Positions 1 to 5,637 of a DNA stretch of 5,968 nt are shown one piece after another. Every line of letters begins with the position of its first letter. Position 1 is the first letter of the stretch. The notes beneath the pieces are model-generated. The model had not been told where the DNA came from. It searched no databases and worked only from the letters and a program-made list of their open reading frames with translations. The translations under genes and the position numbers were made by a program. The DNA lies in NCBI GenBank assembly GCA_020025395.1, contig JAHHSE010000094.1, positions 1 to 5,968 on the forward strand. The letters are read 5' to 3'. Source of the DNA: Oscillospiraceae bacterium. GTDB lineage: Bacteria > Bacillota > Clostridia > Oscillospirales > Oscillospiraceae.

Positions 1-1004
1 GCCGCAGGGTGGGCGGATTCCTCTCCCAAGGCGGAGAGGACCGCATAGTACACCCCGTCAAAGATCTGCTTTTCCTGAACAAACTTTACCTCGGTCTTGG
101 TGGGGTGGACATTCACATCCACCAGATGGGGCTTTACCGTCACATGGAGGACGCAGCCGGGAAATTTGCCCACCATTTTCTGATTGCGGTAGGCCTCCTC
201 CAGGGCGGCCATCATGGTCCGGCTTTTCACATACCGCCCGTTGACAAAAAAGTGCTGGTATCCCCGTGTCCCCCGGCAGCAGACCGGGAGGGAGGCAAAG
301 CCGGAGACCCGGACCCCGTCACTCCCCCCGCTGACCGGGAGAAGGCCCAGGGCCAGATCCCTTCCCAATACGGCGTAAACGGCGGATTTCAGGGTCCCGT
401 CCCCGGGGGTGAGCAGCTCCCGCTTCCCATCCCTTAAAAATTTCACCGAGACCTCCGGGTGAGAGAGGGCCAGATGCTGCACCACCCCAAAGACAGCCGC
501 CCCCTCGGCGGAATCCTTCTTCATAAACTTGAGCCGAGCGGGGGTGTTGTAAAAAAGGTTCCTTACCAGCATGGTGGTCCCAAGGGGACAGCCCACCTCC
601 TCCGGCTCTCCCGGCACCCCCCCCTCCAGGGTGAGGGCGGTGCCCAGAGGGGCCTCCGCCGTCCGGGTCAGGATCTCCACGCGGGCCACCGAGGCGATGG
701 CGGCCAGGGCCTCCCCCCGAAAGCCCAGGGTCCCGATGGCGGCCAGATCCTCCTCCATCCGAATCTTACTGGTGGCATGGCGGAGAAAGGCGGTGGCCAC
801 CTGATCGGGGGCGATGCCCCATCCGTCGTCGGTGACCCGGATCAGGGTCATCCCCCCATTCTCAATCTCCACCGTAATTTTGGCGGCCCCGGCATCAATG
901 GCGTTTTCCATCAGCTCTTTTACCACCGAAGCGGGGCGTTCCACCACCTCCCCCGCGGCAATGAGGTCGGCGATATGGGCATCCAGCTGTTGAATCTGAG
1001 GCAT
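1..1004 (-). CDS. mutL: DNA mismatch repair protein MutL, N-terminal part (3' end outside window)
   Basis: MutL is the GHKL-family ATPase that links MutS mismatch recognition to strand incision or downstream repair. 334 residues are visible, covering the ATPase and transducer domains. Motifs seen: ELMENAIDAGA (30-40), with E30 the expected catalytic glutamate and N34 the expected Mg-binding asparagine; VTDDGWGI (57-64); RHATSKI (75-81); TLGFRGEALAAI (92-103); RNLFYNTPARLKF (148-160); HFFVNGRYVKSRTM (251-264); and VDVNVHPTKTEVKF (295-308). The start at 1004 is chosen because AAGGAGG lies 5 nt upstream and MPQIQQLD is the usual MutL beginning. The frame stays open upstream, with in-frame ATGs at 1058 and 1103, but these would add 18 or 33 unconserved residues. 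The linker and C-terminal dimerisation/endonuclease domain lie beyond base 1, so I cannot tell whether the DQHAxxER-type nuclease motif is present. It follows mrp after a 239-nt gap. Confidence 0.97.
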   Translation of the reverse strand, partial: MPQIQQLDAHIADLIAAGEVVERPASVVKELMENAIDAGAAKITVEIENGGMTLIRVTDDGWGIAPDQVATAFLRHATSKIRMEEDLAAIGTLGFRGEALAAIASVARVEILTRTAEAPLGTALTLEGGVPGEPEEVGCPLGTTMLVRNLFYNTPARLKFMKKDSAEGAAVFGVVQHLALSHPEVSVKFLRDGKRELLTPGDGTLKSAVYAVLGRDLALGLLPVSGGSDGVRVSGFASLPVCCRGTRGYQHFFVNGRYVKSRTMMAALEEAYRNQKMVGKFPGCVLHVTVKPHLVDVNVHPTKTEVKFVQEKQIFDGVYYAVLSALGEESAHPA

Positions 1005-1006
1005 AA

Positions 1007-1017
1007 CCTCCTCCTTT
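1007..1017 (-). promoter_or_regulatory. Ribosome binding site of mutL
   Basis: The minus strand reads AAAGGAGGAGG, ending 2 nt before the ATG at 1004; the AAGGAGG core (1010-1016) is 5 nt from the start. This strong site decides the mutL start over the in-frame ATGs at 1058 and 1103. Confidence 0.85.
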
Positions 1018-1021
1018 CCCT

Positions 1022-1168
1022 TTACGGCGCCAGCATGAGCAGAAACAGTCCGTTCCATGGGGGTGAAGGATGATGGGGGACCAAACGGAGCCTTTGCGGA
1101 CATAGGCCCATGTCATTCCCATTGCGGCGGGCAGGGAGGAACCTCCATCCCCGCTCCCGGCGGGTCAT
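1022..1168 (-). CDS. Possible small ORF (48 aa) in the mutL leader, doubtful
   Basis: This open frame runs from ATG at 1168 to TAA at 1022-1024, stopping just before the mutL ribosome binding site. The product would be basic and Arg/Pro-rich, beginning MTRRERGWRFLP, with a short hydrophobic tail GLFLLMLAP. I recognise no family. There is no good Shine-Dalgarno site directly before the ATG. A strong AGGAGGGG lies at 1192-1199, but its well-spaced partner is a CTG codon at 1186 in the same frame. The frame continues the mrp frame past its TGA, which could simply mean that stops are rare at this base composition. It could be a leader peptide or nothing; conservation in relatives would decide. 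Confidence 0.15.
   Translation of the reverse strand: MTRRERGWRFLPARRNGNDMGLCPQRLRLVPHHPSPPWNGLFLLMLAP
1099..1114 (-). repeat. 16-nt dyad (possible RNA hairpin) in the mutL leader
   Basis: The minus strand reads GACATGGGCCTATGTC. Its arms GACAT and ATGTC pair perfectly, and a G-U pair extends the stem to 6 with a GGCC loop. It sits about 95 nt before the mutL start. It could be a weak transcript hairpin or an operator-like dyad; a dyad this short also arises by chance in GC-rich DNA. Confidence 0.25.
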
Positions 1169-1243
1169 CCCGATGCCCTGCTCCAGCGGCTCCCCTCCTG
1201 TTTTCTGTCTGATCCGGCGGGATCGGCCTTCCTCTCGTTTGGT

Positions 1244-2062
1244 TCAGCGGTCCAGCTGCTCTGCCACGGCGGCCAGCGGATTGGGGTCCAGCTCCTCCAC
1301 CTTTCCGGCATCTACGGCGGCGGCGAAGGCGGGGTCAATGGGCAGCTTTGCCAGAACGGGGATCCGGTGACGGGCCGCCACCTCCTCCACATGACTCTCT
1401 CCATAGACGGCGTGCTTTTCCCGACAGTTGGGACATTGGAACCAGCTGTAATTTTCAATCAGGCCAAGGATGGGGATGTGCATCAGCTCCGCCATTCGGA
1501 CCGCCTTGGTGACAATCATGGACACCAGGTCCTGGGGCGAGGTGACCACCAGAATCCCGTCCACGGGGAGGGACTGAAAGACGGTCAGGGGCACATCTCC
1601 GGTTCCGGGGGGCATATCCACAAAGAGATAGTCCACATCCCCCCAGACCACATCGGTCCAGAACTGCTTCACCGTTCCGGCGATCACCGGCCCCCGCCAG
1701 ACCACGGGGTCGGTCTCCTCCTGGGTGAGGAGGTTGAGGCTCATCACCTCCACCCCGCCTTTGGAGTAAGCCGGCTGGATTCCCAGCTCGGTGCCGGAGG
1801 CCTTCTCGTGGATGCCGAAGGCGTGGGGGATGGAGGGTCCGGTGATATCCGCGTCCAGAATGCCCACATTTCGGCCCCGTTTGGCCATGGCGGAGGCCAG
1901 GGCGGCGGTTACAAGACTTTTGCCTACGCCCCCCTTTCCCGAGACCACGGCAATCACCTTTTTGACGGCGGATACCCGGTTGCAGGGTTCCAGCATACTC
2001 TCTGTCCGCTCCCCGCAGGAGGAGGGACAGGAGGAACAGTCATGGGTACAATTTTCAGCCAT
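1244..2062 (-). CDS. mrp: Mrp/NBP35-family iron-sulfur cluster carrier ATPase
   Basis: This cytoplasmic P-loop ATPase (ApbC/Nbp35 family) binds and hands over Fe-S clusters to apo-proteins. The chosen product is 272 aa. It has an N-terminal cysteine cluster (C5, C9, C12, C16), a deviant Walker A SGKGGVGKS (41-49) with the signature lysine K43, DADITGPSIPHAFG (70-83), the switch motif DMPPGTGDVPLT (149-160), and the CPNC pair (C210, C213) expected to hold a bridging cluster at the dimer interface. The start at 2062 is chosen because AAGGAAGGG lies 7 nt upstream. An in-frame ATG at 2095 would overlap the kinase stop as TAATG and add 11 residues, but it lacks its own site. The gene lies 32 nt after the kinase gene. 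Its place in one unit with hemZ, whose product needs a 4Fe-4S cluster, is suggestive but not proof of a functional link. Confidence 0.95.
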   Translation of the reverse strand: MAENCTHDCSSCPSSCGERTESMLEPCNRVSAVKKVIAVVSGKGGVGKSLVTAALASAMAKRGRNVGILDADITGPSIPHAFGIHEKASGTELGIQPAYSKGGVEVMSLNLLTQEETDPVVWRGPVIAGTVKQFWTDVVWGDVDYLFVDMPPGTGDVPLTVFQSLPVDGILVVTSPQDLVSMIVTKAVRMAELMHIPILGLIENYSWFQCPNCREKHAVYGESHVEEVAARHRIPVLAKLPIDPAFAAAVDAGKVEELDPNPLAAVAEQLDR

Positions 2063-2069
2063 TGAATTT

Positions 2070-2078
2070 CCCTTCCTT
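2070..2078 (-). promoter_or_regulatory. Ribosome binding site of mrp
   Basis: The minus strand reads AAGGAAGGG, 7 nt before the ATG at 2062. It supports the shorter Mrp start over the TAATG-overlapping ATG at 2095. Confidence 0.75.
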
Positions 2079-2094
2079 TTTGCGATATATCCCA

Positions 2095-3030
2095 TTAATA
2101 TTGATAGGCTCCGCCGCCGATAAACTCCCGAAGCAGAGATTCGGGGGGCACCAGGGCGGGGTCGATGGGCTCAAACCAGTCAAAAGCCCGAACCAGATCC
2201 AAAAGCTCCACCCTTCGGACATTCTCCGGAGGCACCGCCTCCAGAAGGGGCTTTGCGTAATTTCTCATCACCGAAACCTCATAGGGCAGGGAGGAGTCCA
2301 CAATGATGTCGGCCTTTCCCTTAAAGGGGGAGATATAGAGCTTTTCCCCCCGGCGGACATTGGCCCACATGGACAGGGTCTCCTCCACCTCGGTGCCACG
2401 GAAGTTGTAGTCCCGAACCGCCCGCCGGGTCAGCCGCATCCAGGTCCCCTTAAACCGCAGCGCCTCCCCCTCCAACACATCGGAGCGGGCGGAGATATAG
2501 AGCTTTGTGGCCTCCGGATGCCGTCCGGCCACATCGTCGTTCAGCGCGTGAATCCCCTCAAAGATGGCGATCTCATTTTTTCCCAGCTGAAGGGGCGTGG
2601 CCCGGTAGTCGTTTCTCATCTGACGGGCAAACTCAAAGTGGGGGACCATGACCCGCTCCCCATGGGTAAGGCGGGTAAAATGATCGTCCAAAAGCTCCAT
2701 GTCCATGCAAAGCGGGGATTCAAAGTCAATGTCACCCTCCGGGGTGCGGGGCGCGGTGGCCCGGTTCAAGGTGCGGAAATAATTGTCCATGGAGATGGTA
2801 TGGGTATTGATCCCCCGCTTTTCCAGCGCCTGCTCGATCTTCATGGCAGTGGTGGTCTTTCCCGACCCCGAAGGGCCGGAAAGAAGCACGATGGGGCTTT
2901 TCTCCATGCGGCTGATAATCACCTCGGCGGCGTGGTCCACTCGCTCCTGATAGGCGGCATCACAGGCCTCCAAAAAACCCTTGGGGTCCTCCTTCGCTCT
3001 GCGGTTAATCTCCTTTAACTGATAGGCCAT
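2095..3030 (-). CDS. Uridine kinase-family nucleoside kinase (P-loop, PRK/URK type)
   Basis: The 311-aa product belongs to the phosphoribulokinase/uridine kinase P-loop family, which phosphorylates a nucleoside or another small hydroxyl substrate with ATP. Seen: Walker A GPSGSGKT (52-59), substrate-loop motif SMDNYF (80-85), FDF-like acidic/aromatic segment IDFESPL (101-107), VPHFEF (129-134), FEGIHALN (157-164, the Walker B-side strand), and an arginine-rich lid RLTRRAVRDYNFRG (199-212). The first 45 residues look helical and precede the kinase core. Many clostridial relatives are about 550 aa with an N-terminal TGS/threonyl-tRNA synthetase-like part; that part is absent, so this is the short form. 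The start at 3030 overlaps the hemZ end by 16 nt, with AAGGAGG inside hemZ, suggesting translational coupling. The family is secure; uridine as the substrate is not, so no symbol is given. Confidence 0.88.
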   Translation of the reverse strand: MAYQLKEINRRAKEDPKGFLEACDAAYQERVDHAAEVIISRMEKSPIVLLSGPSGSGKTTTAMKIEQALEKRGINTHTISMDNYFRTLNRATAPRTPEGDIDFESPLCMDMELLDDHFTRLTHGERVMVPHFEFARQMRNDYRATPLQLGKNEIAIFEGIHALNDDVAGRHPEATKLYISARSDVLEGEALRFKGTWMRLTRRAVRDYNFRGTEVEETLSMWANVRRGEKLYISPFKGKADIIVDSSLPYEVSVMRNYAKPLLEAVPPENVRRVELLDLVRAFDWFEPIDPALVPPESLLREFIGGGAYQY

Positions 3031-4520
3031 ATCAGATCCTCCTTTTCCTGACAGACGGCGTCAATCCGTTCCAGGTACTCCTTGGGATATTTGGGGTTGT
3101 TCCGGCGGGTGATCTTCCCCCTCTTCCGGTCAATGAGCTTGGTCATCCCCCCGCCTCCCAGGGCCAGAACGGTGTGCAGCTCTTCCATCATGATAATATT
3201 ATATCGATTTTCCCTGCCGGGCAGACACCAGCCCACATTTTCAAAGCCGCCGGACATATATTTCTGCCGATAGAGATAATAGGGGTGGTAGCCCGCTTTG
3301 GCCAGGGCGTCCCAGGCATCATCCAGCATCCCGGCGACCTCCTCCGGGGGGAGAAGGCCGTTCCGCTCCTGTTTCAGGGCGGAGCCCTTTTTCAGGGCCA
3401 GCGTGTGGACCGTAATGTTCTCCGGGCGGAGGGCGAGAATCTCCTCCACCGTCCGCCGAAAGCCCTCCGCCGTATCCTTGGGAAGGCCGGCGATCAAATC
3501 CATATTCACATCGAAGGTCCCGCTCGCCCGGACATCGGCATAGGCCCTTCGAATGTCCTCCGCCCGGTGGGCCCTGCCCATGGCCTTCAGGACCTCATCC
3601 TCCATGGTCTGGGGATTGACCGAAACCCGGCAGATTCCATGGGCGGCCAAAACCTTCATCTTTTCCCGGGTAATGGTGTCCGGACGACCCGCCTCCACGG
3701 TAAACTCGGTACAGGCGGACAGGTCCAGCTCCCGCTCCGCAGCGCAGAGCAGCCGGTCCAGCTGCTCTGCCGACAGGGTGGTGGGGGTGCCTCCCCCCAT
3801 ATAAAGGGTGCGGATCCGGCCCTCGGCGCGGCTCAGGTTTCTCCCCACCGCCCCCAGCTCCCGCTCCAGCCCCTCCAGAAATGGCTCCAGCAGGGCCAGG
3901 CTCCTGCCCACATCGGCGGAGACAAAGGAGCAGTAGGCACAGCGGGTGGGACAGAAGGGGATCCCGATATAGAGACTCAGGTCCCGGGCCTCCAGCCCCT
4001 TTAGGGTCTCCACACTGGATCGGGCGCATCGGGCCGCCAGAGCGGCCCTCCGGGGGGAAACCCGATAAATTTCCCGCAGGTCCCGCCGGACCTCCTCCTC
4101 GGTCTTTCCCTCCAGCATCCCTTTGGTGGGGAGCTTCACCGGGCGCACCCCGGTGAGAGCCCCCCAAGGGGGCTCCTTTCCCAAAAGACCGACGGCCGCC
4201 AGATAAAAGGCCATTTTCAGGGCGTGCTGGACGGTGTGATACACCTGCTCCGGCGGTCCATCCAGCTCCCGGCTCCGAATCTCCACCGCTTCTTCCCGAA
4301 TCCGCCCCTCCCATCGGACCTGGACCTCCATCCGGGCGGTCTGCTCTCCCCGCTCCAGAGAGAACCGGGCAAAGGGCTCCTCCCCCTCCAGAAGGGCGGG
4401 GGAGCCCTCCGGATATTCGGGCTTCTCCTCCGGAAACAGGGTGAGAAGGGTCTGCTCTGCCGAGTAGCGGTAGCGCTCCGGCTGCCAGGGAACATTGATT
4501 TCTTCAAAATACAGCTTCAT
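3015..4520 (-). CDS. hemZ: Coproporphyrinogen III dehydrogenase-type radical SAM protein HemZ
   Basis: HemZ is the Firmicutes branch of the oxygen-independent coproporphyrinogen III oxidase family, a cytoplasmic radical SAM enzyme assigned to oxidative decarboxylation of coproporphyrinogen III. The product is 501 aa, the usual HemZ length. Residues 1-180 are the HemZ-specific N-terminal region, including LTGVRPVKL (122-130). The radical SAM core follows: IGIPFCPTRCAYCSF (185-199) with C190, C194 and C197 for the 4Fe-4S cluster, YMGGGTPT (240-247), and DLIAGLP (341-347). Near the C-terminus, YYLYRQKYMSGGFENVGW (414-431) is characteristic of HemZ rather than HemN or HemW. The start at 4520 is 21 nt after the upstream hydrolase stop and has only a weak GAGGG 5 nt upstream, so coupling to the upstream gene may help translation. 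The stop overlaps the kinase gene. Actual heme synthesis in this organism cannot be inferred from this gene alone. Confidence 0.94.
   Translation of the reverse strand: MKLYFEEINVPWQPERYRYSAEQTLLTLFPEEKPEYPEGSPALLEGEEPFARFSLERGEQTARMEVQVRWEGRIREEAVEIRSRELDGPPEQVYHTVQHALKMAFYLAAVGLLGKEPPWGALTGVRPVKLPTKGMLEGKTEEEVRRDLREIYRVSPRRAALAARCARSSVETLKGLEARDLSLYIGIPFCPTRCAYCSFVSADVGRSLALLEPFLEGLERELGAVGRNLSRAEGRIRTLYMGGGTPTTLSAEQLDRLLCAAERELDLSACTEFTVEAGRPDTITREKMKVLAAHGICRVSVNPQTMEDEVLKAMGRAHRAEDIRRAYADVRASGTFDVNMDLIAGLPKDTAEGFRRTVEEILALRPENITVHTLALKKGSALKQERNGLLPPEEVAGMLDDAWDALAKAGYHPYYLYRQKYMSGGFENVGWCLPGRENRYNIIMMEELHTVLALGGGGMTKLIDRKRGKITRRNNPKYPKEYLERIDAVCQEKEDLIWPIS
3038..3044 (-). promoter_or_regulatory. 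Ribosome binding site of the kinase gene, inside hemZ
   Basis: AAGGAGG on the minus strand lies 7 nt before the kinase ATG at 3030 and within the last codons of hemZ. It fixes the 16-nt overlap of the two genes. Confidence 0.8.
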
Positions 4521-4541
4521 AACGGCCCTCGTGCCGATGCT

Positions 4542-5162
4542 TCATCTGCCGCTCTGGGCGGCCAGCCTCATATAGTGATTGCCTTTTCTCTCCCGCTCCA
4601 GGGTCGTGGTCCGCTCATGTCCGGGACAGACGGTATAATCCCCGGGCAGCTCCGCCAATCTGCGGAGGGAACGGAAAATCTCCCCCTCATTCCCGCCGGG
4701 AAAGTCGGTGCGGCCCATAGAGCCGGCAAAAAGGGTGTCCCCGGTAAAGAGGATGTTCCCCAGCTTCAGGGTCACCCCTCCGGGGGTGTGTCCGGGGGTA
4801 TGGAGGACCTCAAAGGACAGGTCCCCCACCGAAATCACATCCCCCTCCCCATAGGAGGCGGTCCGCTCCTCCACATCGGGCATAAAGGCGTGGGGATCCT
4901 TCCCATAGGGCAAATCTCCGTCATGGAGGTAGACAGGAATCCGGGGATAGGCGGCCTTCAGGGCCTTGACCGCCCCGGTATGATCGTGGTGTCCGTGGGT
5001 GAGGAGGACCGCCGAAGGCTCCATACCTGTTTTTCGGATGGCCTCCAGCAGGCGGTCCGGCTCATCGCCGGGATCAATGACGGCGCCCTTTCGGGCGGTC
5101 TCATCCCACACCAGATAGCAGTTGGTCTGAATGGGACCCAGAGGAAGGGAAGTCCACTTCAT
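4542..5162 (-). CDS. Metallo-beta-lactamase-fold hydrolase, glyoxalase II/YcbL-like
   Basis: This 206-aa protein is predicted to be a binuclear-metal hydrolase acting on thioesters or a similar small substrate in the cytoplasm. Metal-binding motifs are complete: THGHHDH (55-61; H56, H58, D60, H61), H125 in HTPGHTPGG, D142 in FTGDTLF, and H182 in CPGHE. GRTDFPGGN (150-158) is typical of the YcbL-like short glyoxalase II-related group. The extra C-terminal domain that carries glutathione-binding residues in classical glyoxalase II is absent, so classical hydroxyacylglutathione hydrolase activity should not be assumed. The start at 5162 follows AAGGAG by 7 nt and gives the conserved MKWTSLPLGPIQTNCYLV beginning. 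An in-frame ATG at 5183 would add 7 residues that contain the ribosome binding site. It lies 31 nt after dtd and 21 nt before hemZ, a gene order I recall as common in clostridia. Confidence 0.92.
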   Translation of the reverse strand: MKWTSLPLGPIQTNCYLVWDETARKGAVIDPGDEPDRLLEAIRKTGMEPSAVLLTHGHHDHTGAVKALKAAYPRIPVYLHDGDLPYGKDPHAFMPDVEERTASYGEGDVISVGDLSFEVLHTPGHTPGGVTLKLGNILFTGDTLFAGSMGRTDFPGGNEGEIFRSLRRLAELPGDYTVCPGHERTTTLERERKGNHYMRLAAQSGR

Positions 5163-5169
5163 AGCAATT

Positions 5170-5175
5170 CTCCTT
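5170..5175 (-). promoter_or_regulatory. Ribosome binding site of the MBL-fold hydrolase gene
   Basis: AAGGAG on the minus strand is 7 nt before the ATG at 5162. It favours that start over the in-frame ATG at 5183. Confidence 0.75.
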
Positions 5176-5193
5176 TTCTCCATGAATGATTTT

Positions 5194-5637
5194 TTACATG
5201 GTGTCGGTGTCCAGCAGGATGGTCACCGGCCCGTCGTTTTGGGAAAATACCTGCATATCCGCCCCAAACTCACCGTGTTCCACCCGGAAGCCCCGTTCCC
5301 GGCACAGGTCCATGACCTGCTCATAGAGGGGGATGGCGGCGTCCGGACGGGCAGCCCCGGTAAAGCCGGGACGGCGGCTCTTCACATCGGCATAGAGGGT
5401 AAACTGGCTCACGATGAGAAAAGCGCCCCCCACCGCCTCCAGATTGCGGTTCATTTTCCCGTTTTCATCCTCAAAAACACGCAGGCCGCAGAGCTTATCC
5501 GCCAGCTTCGCCGCCTCGGCCGGGGTGTCTCCGCTCCCCACCCCCAGCAGAACCAGAAAGCCCTGCCCAATGGACCCGGTGACCTTTCCCTCAATCTCCA
5601 CCCTGGCCTCTTTCACTCTTGTTACCACTGCACGCAT
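5194..5637 (-). CDS. dtd: D-aminoacyl-tRNA deacylase (DTD)
   Basis: DTD hydrolyses D-amino acids (and glycine mischarged on tRNA-Ala) from tRNAs, removing them before translation. The 147-aa length matches the family. The N-terminus MRAVVTRVKEARVEIEG is typical. The catalytic-site motif SQFTLYAD (77-84) includes T80. The KxxRPxF element appears as KSRRPGF (86-92). The cross-subunit Gly-cisPro motif is in NDGPVT (134-139; G136, P137). All expected motifs are intact. The ATG at 5637 follows the TGA of the upstream racemase-like gene with no spacing (TGAATG), and AAAGGAG lies 9 nt upstream inside that gene, so the two are probably translationally coupled. Confidence 0.97.
   Translation of the reverse strand: MRAVVTRVKEARVEIEGKVTGSIGQGFLVLLGVGSGDTPAEAAKLADKLCGLRVFEDENGKMNRNLEAVGGAFLIVSQFTLYADVKSRRPGFTGAARPDAAIPLYEQVMDLCRERGFRVEHGEFGADMQVFSQNDGPVTILLDTDTM

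Larger units (their letters stand above)
1005..1243 (-). other. Gap between mrp and mutL: leader region without a convincing gene
   Basis: This 239-nt stretch is the only sizeable gap in the window. On the minus strand it contains an orphan Shine-Dalgarno-like AGGAGGGG (1192-1199), a 48-codon open frame (1022-1168), a dyad at 1099-1114 and a small hairpin around GGAG-GTTC-CTCC (1137-1148). I see no clear -35/-10 pair. I also see no hairpin followed by a T-run that would end the mrp transcript, so read-through from mrp into mutL is plausible. The mrp frame stays open for 73 more sense codons after its TGA, but in GC-rich DNA that is expected by chance. Confidence 0.5.

Noticed and set aside
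895..1122. Minus-strand 75-codon frame overlapping the mutL start
   Set aside because: It runs out of frame into the conserved MutL N-terminus, and its own start has no Shine-Dalgarno site.
1137..1148. GGAG-GTTC-CTCC hairpin as a terminator for mrp
   Set aside because: The stem is only 4 bp without bulges and is not followed by a T-run on the minus strand.
1244..1246. TGA of mrp as a selenocysteine or programmed read-through codon
   Set aside because: Mrp is already full length at this point, no SECIS-like hairpin is evident directly downstream, and open frames after stops are common at this GC content.
2063..2095. Longer Mrp start at 2095 overlapping the kinase stop as TAATG
   Set aside because: The extra 11 residues are encoded by the ribosome binding site region, and the shorter start has a well-spaced AAGGAAGGG and the usual N-terminal cysteine cluster.
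2062..3018. Long plus-strand open frame (318 codons) opposite the kinase gene
   Set aside because: It is antisense to a gene with clear family motifs, its translation is Gly/His/Pro-rich without recognisable domains, and GC-rich coding DNA commonly leaves such frames open.
3595..4314. Minus-strand open frame (239 codons) in another frame inside hemZ
   Set aside because: The Gly/Pro/Arg-rich translation is an out-of-frame shadow; the hemZ frame carries all the conserved residues.
4224..5189. Long plus-strand open frame (321 codons) opposite the hydrolase and hemZ 5' end
   Set aside because: It spans two well-supported minus-strand genes and the gap between them, with shadow-like composition and no motif.
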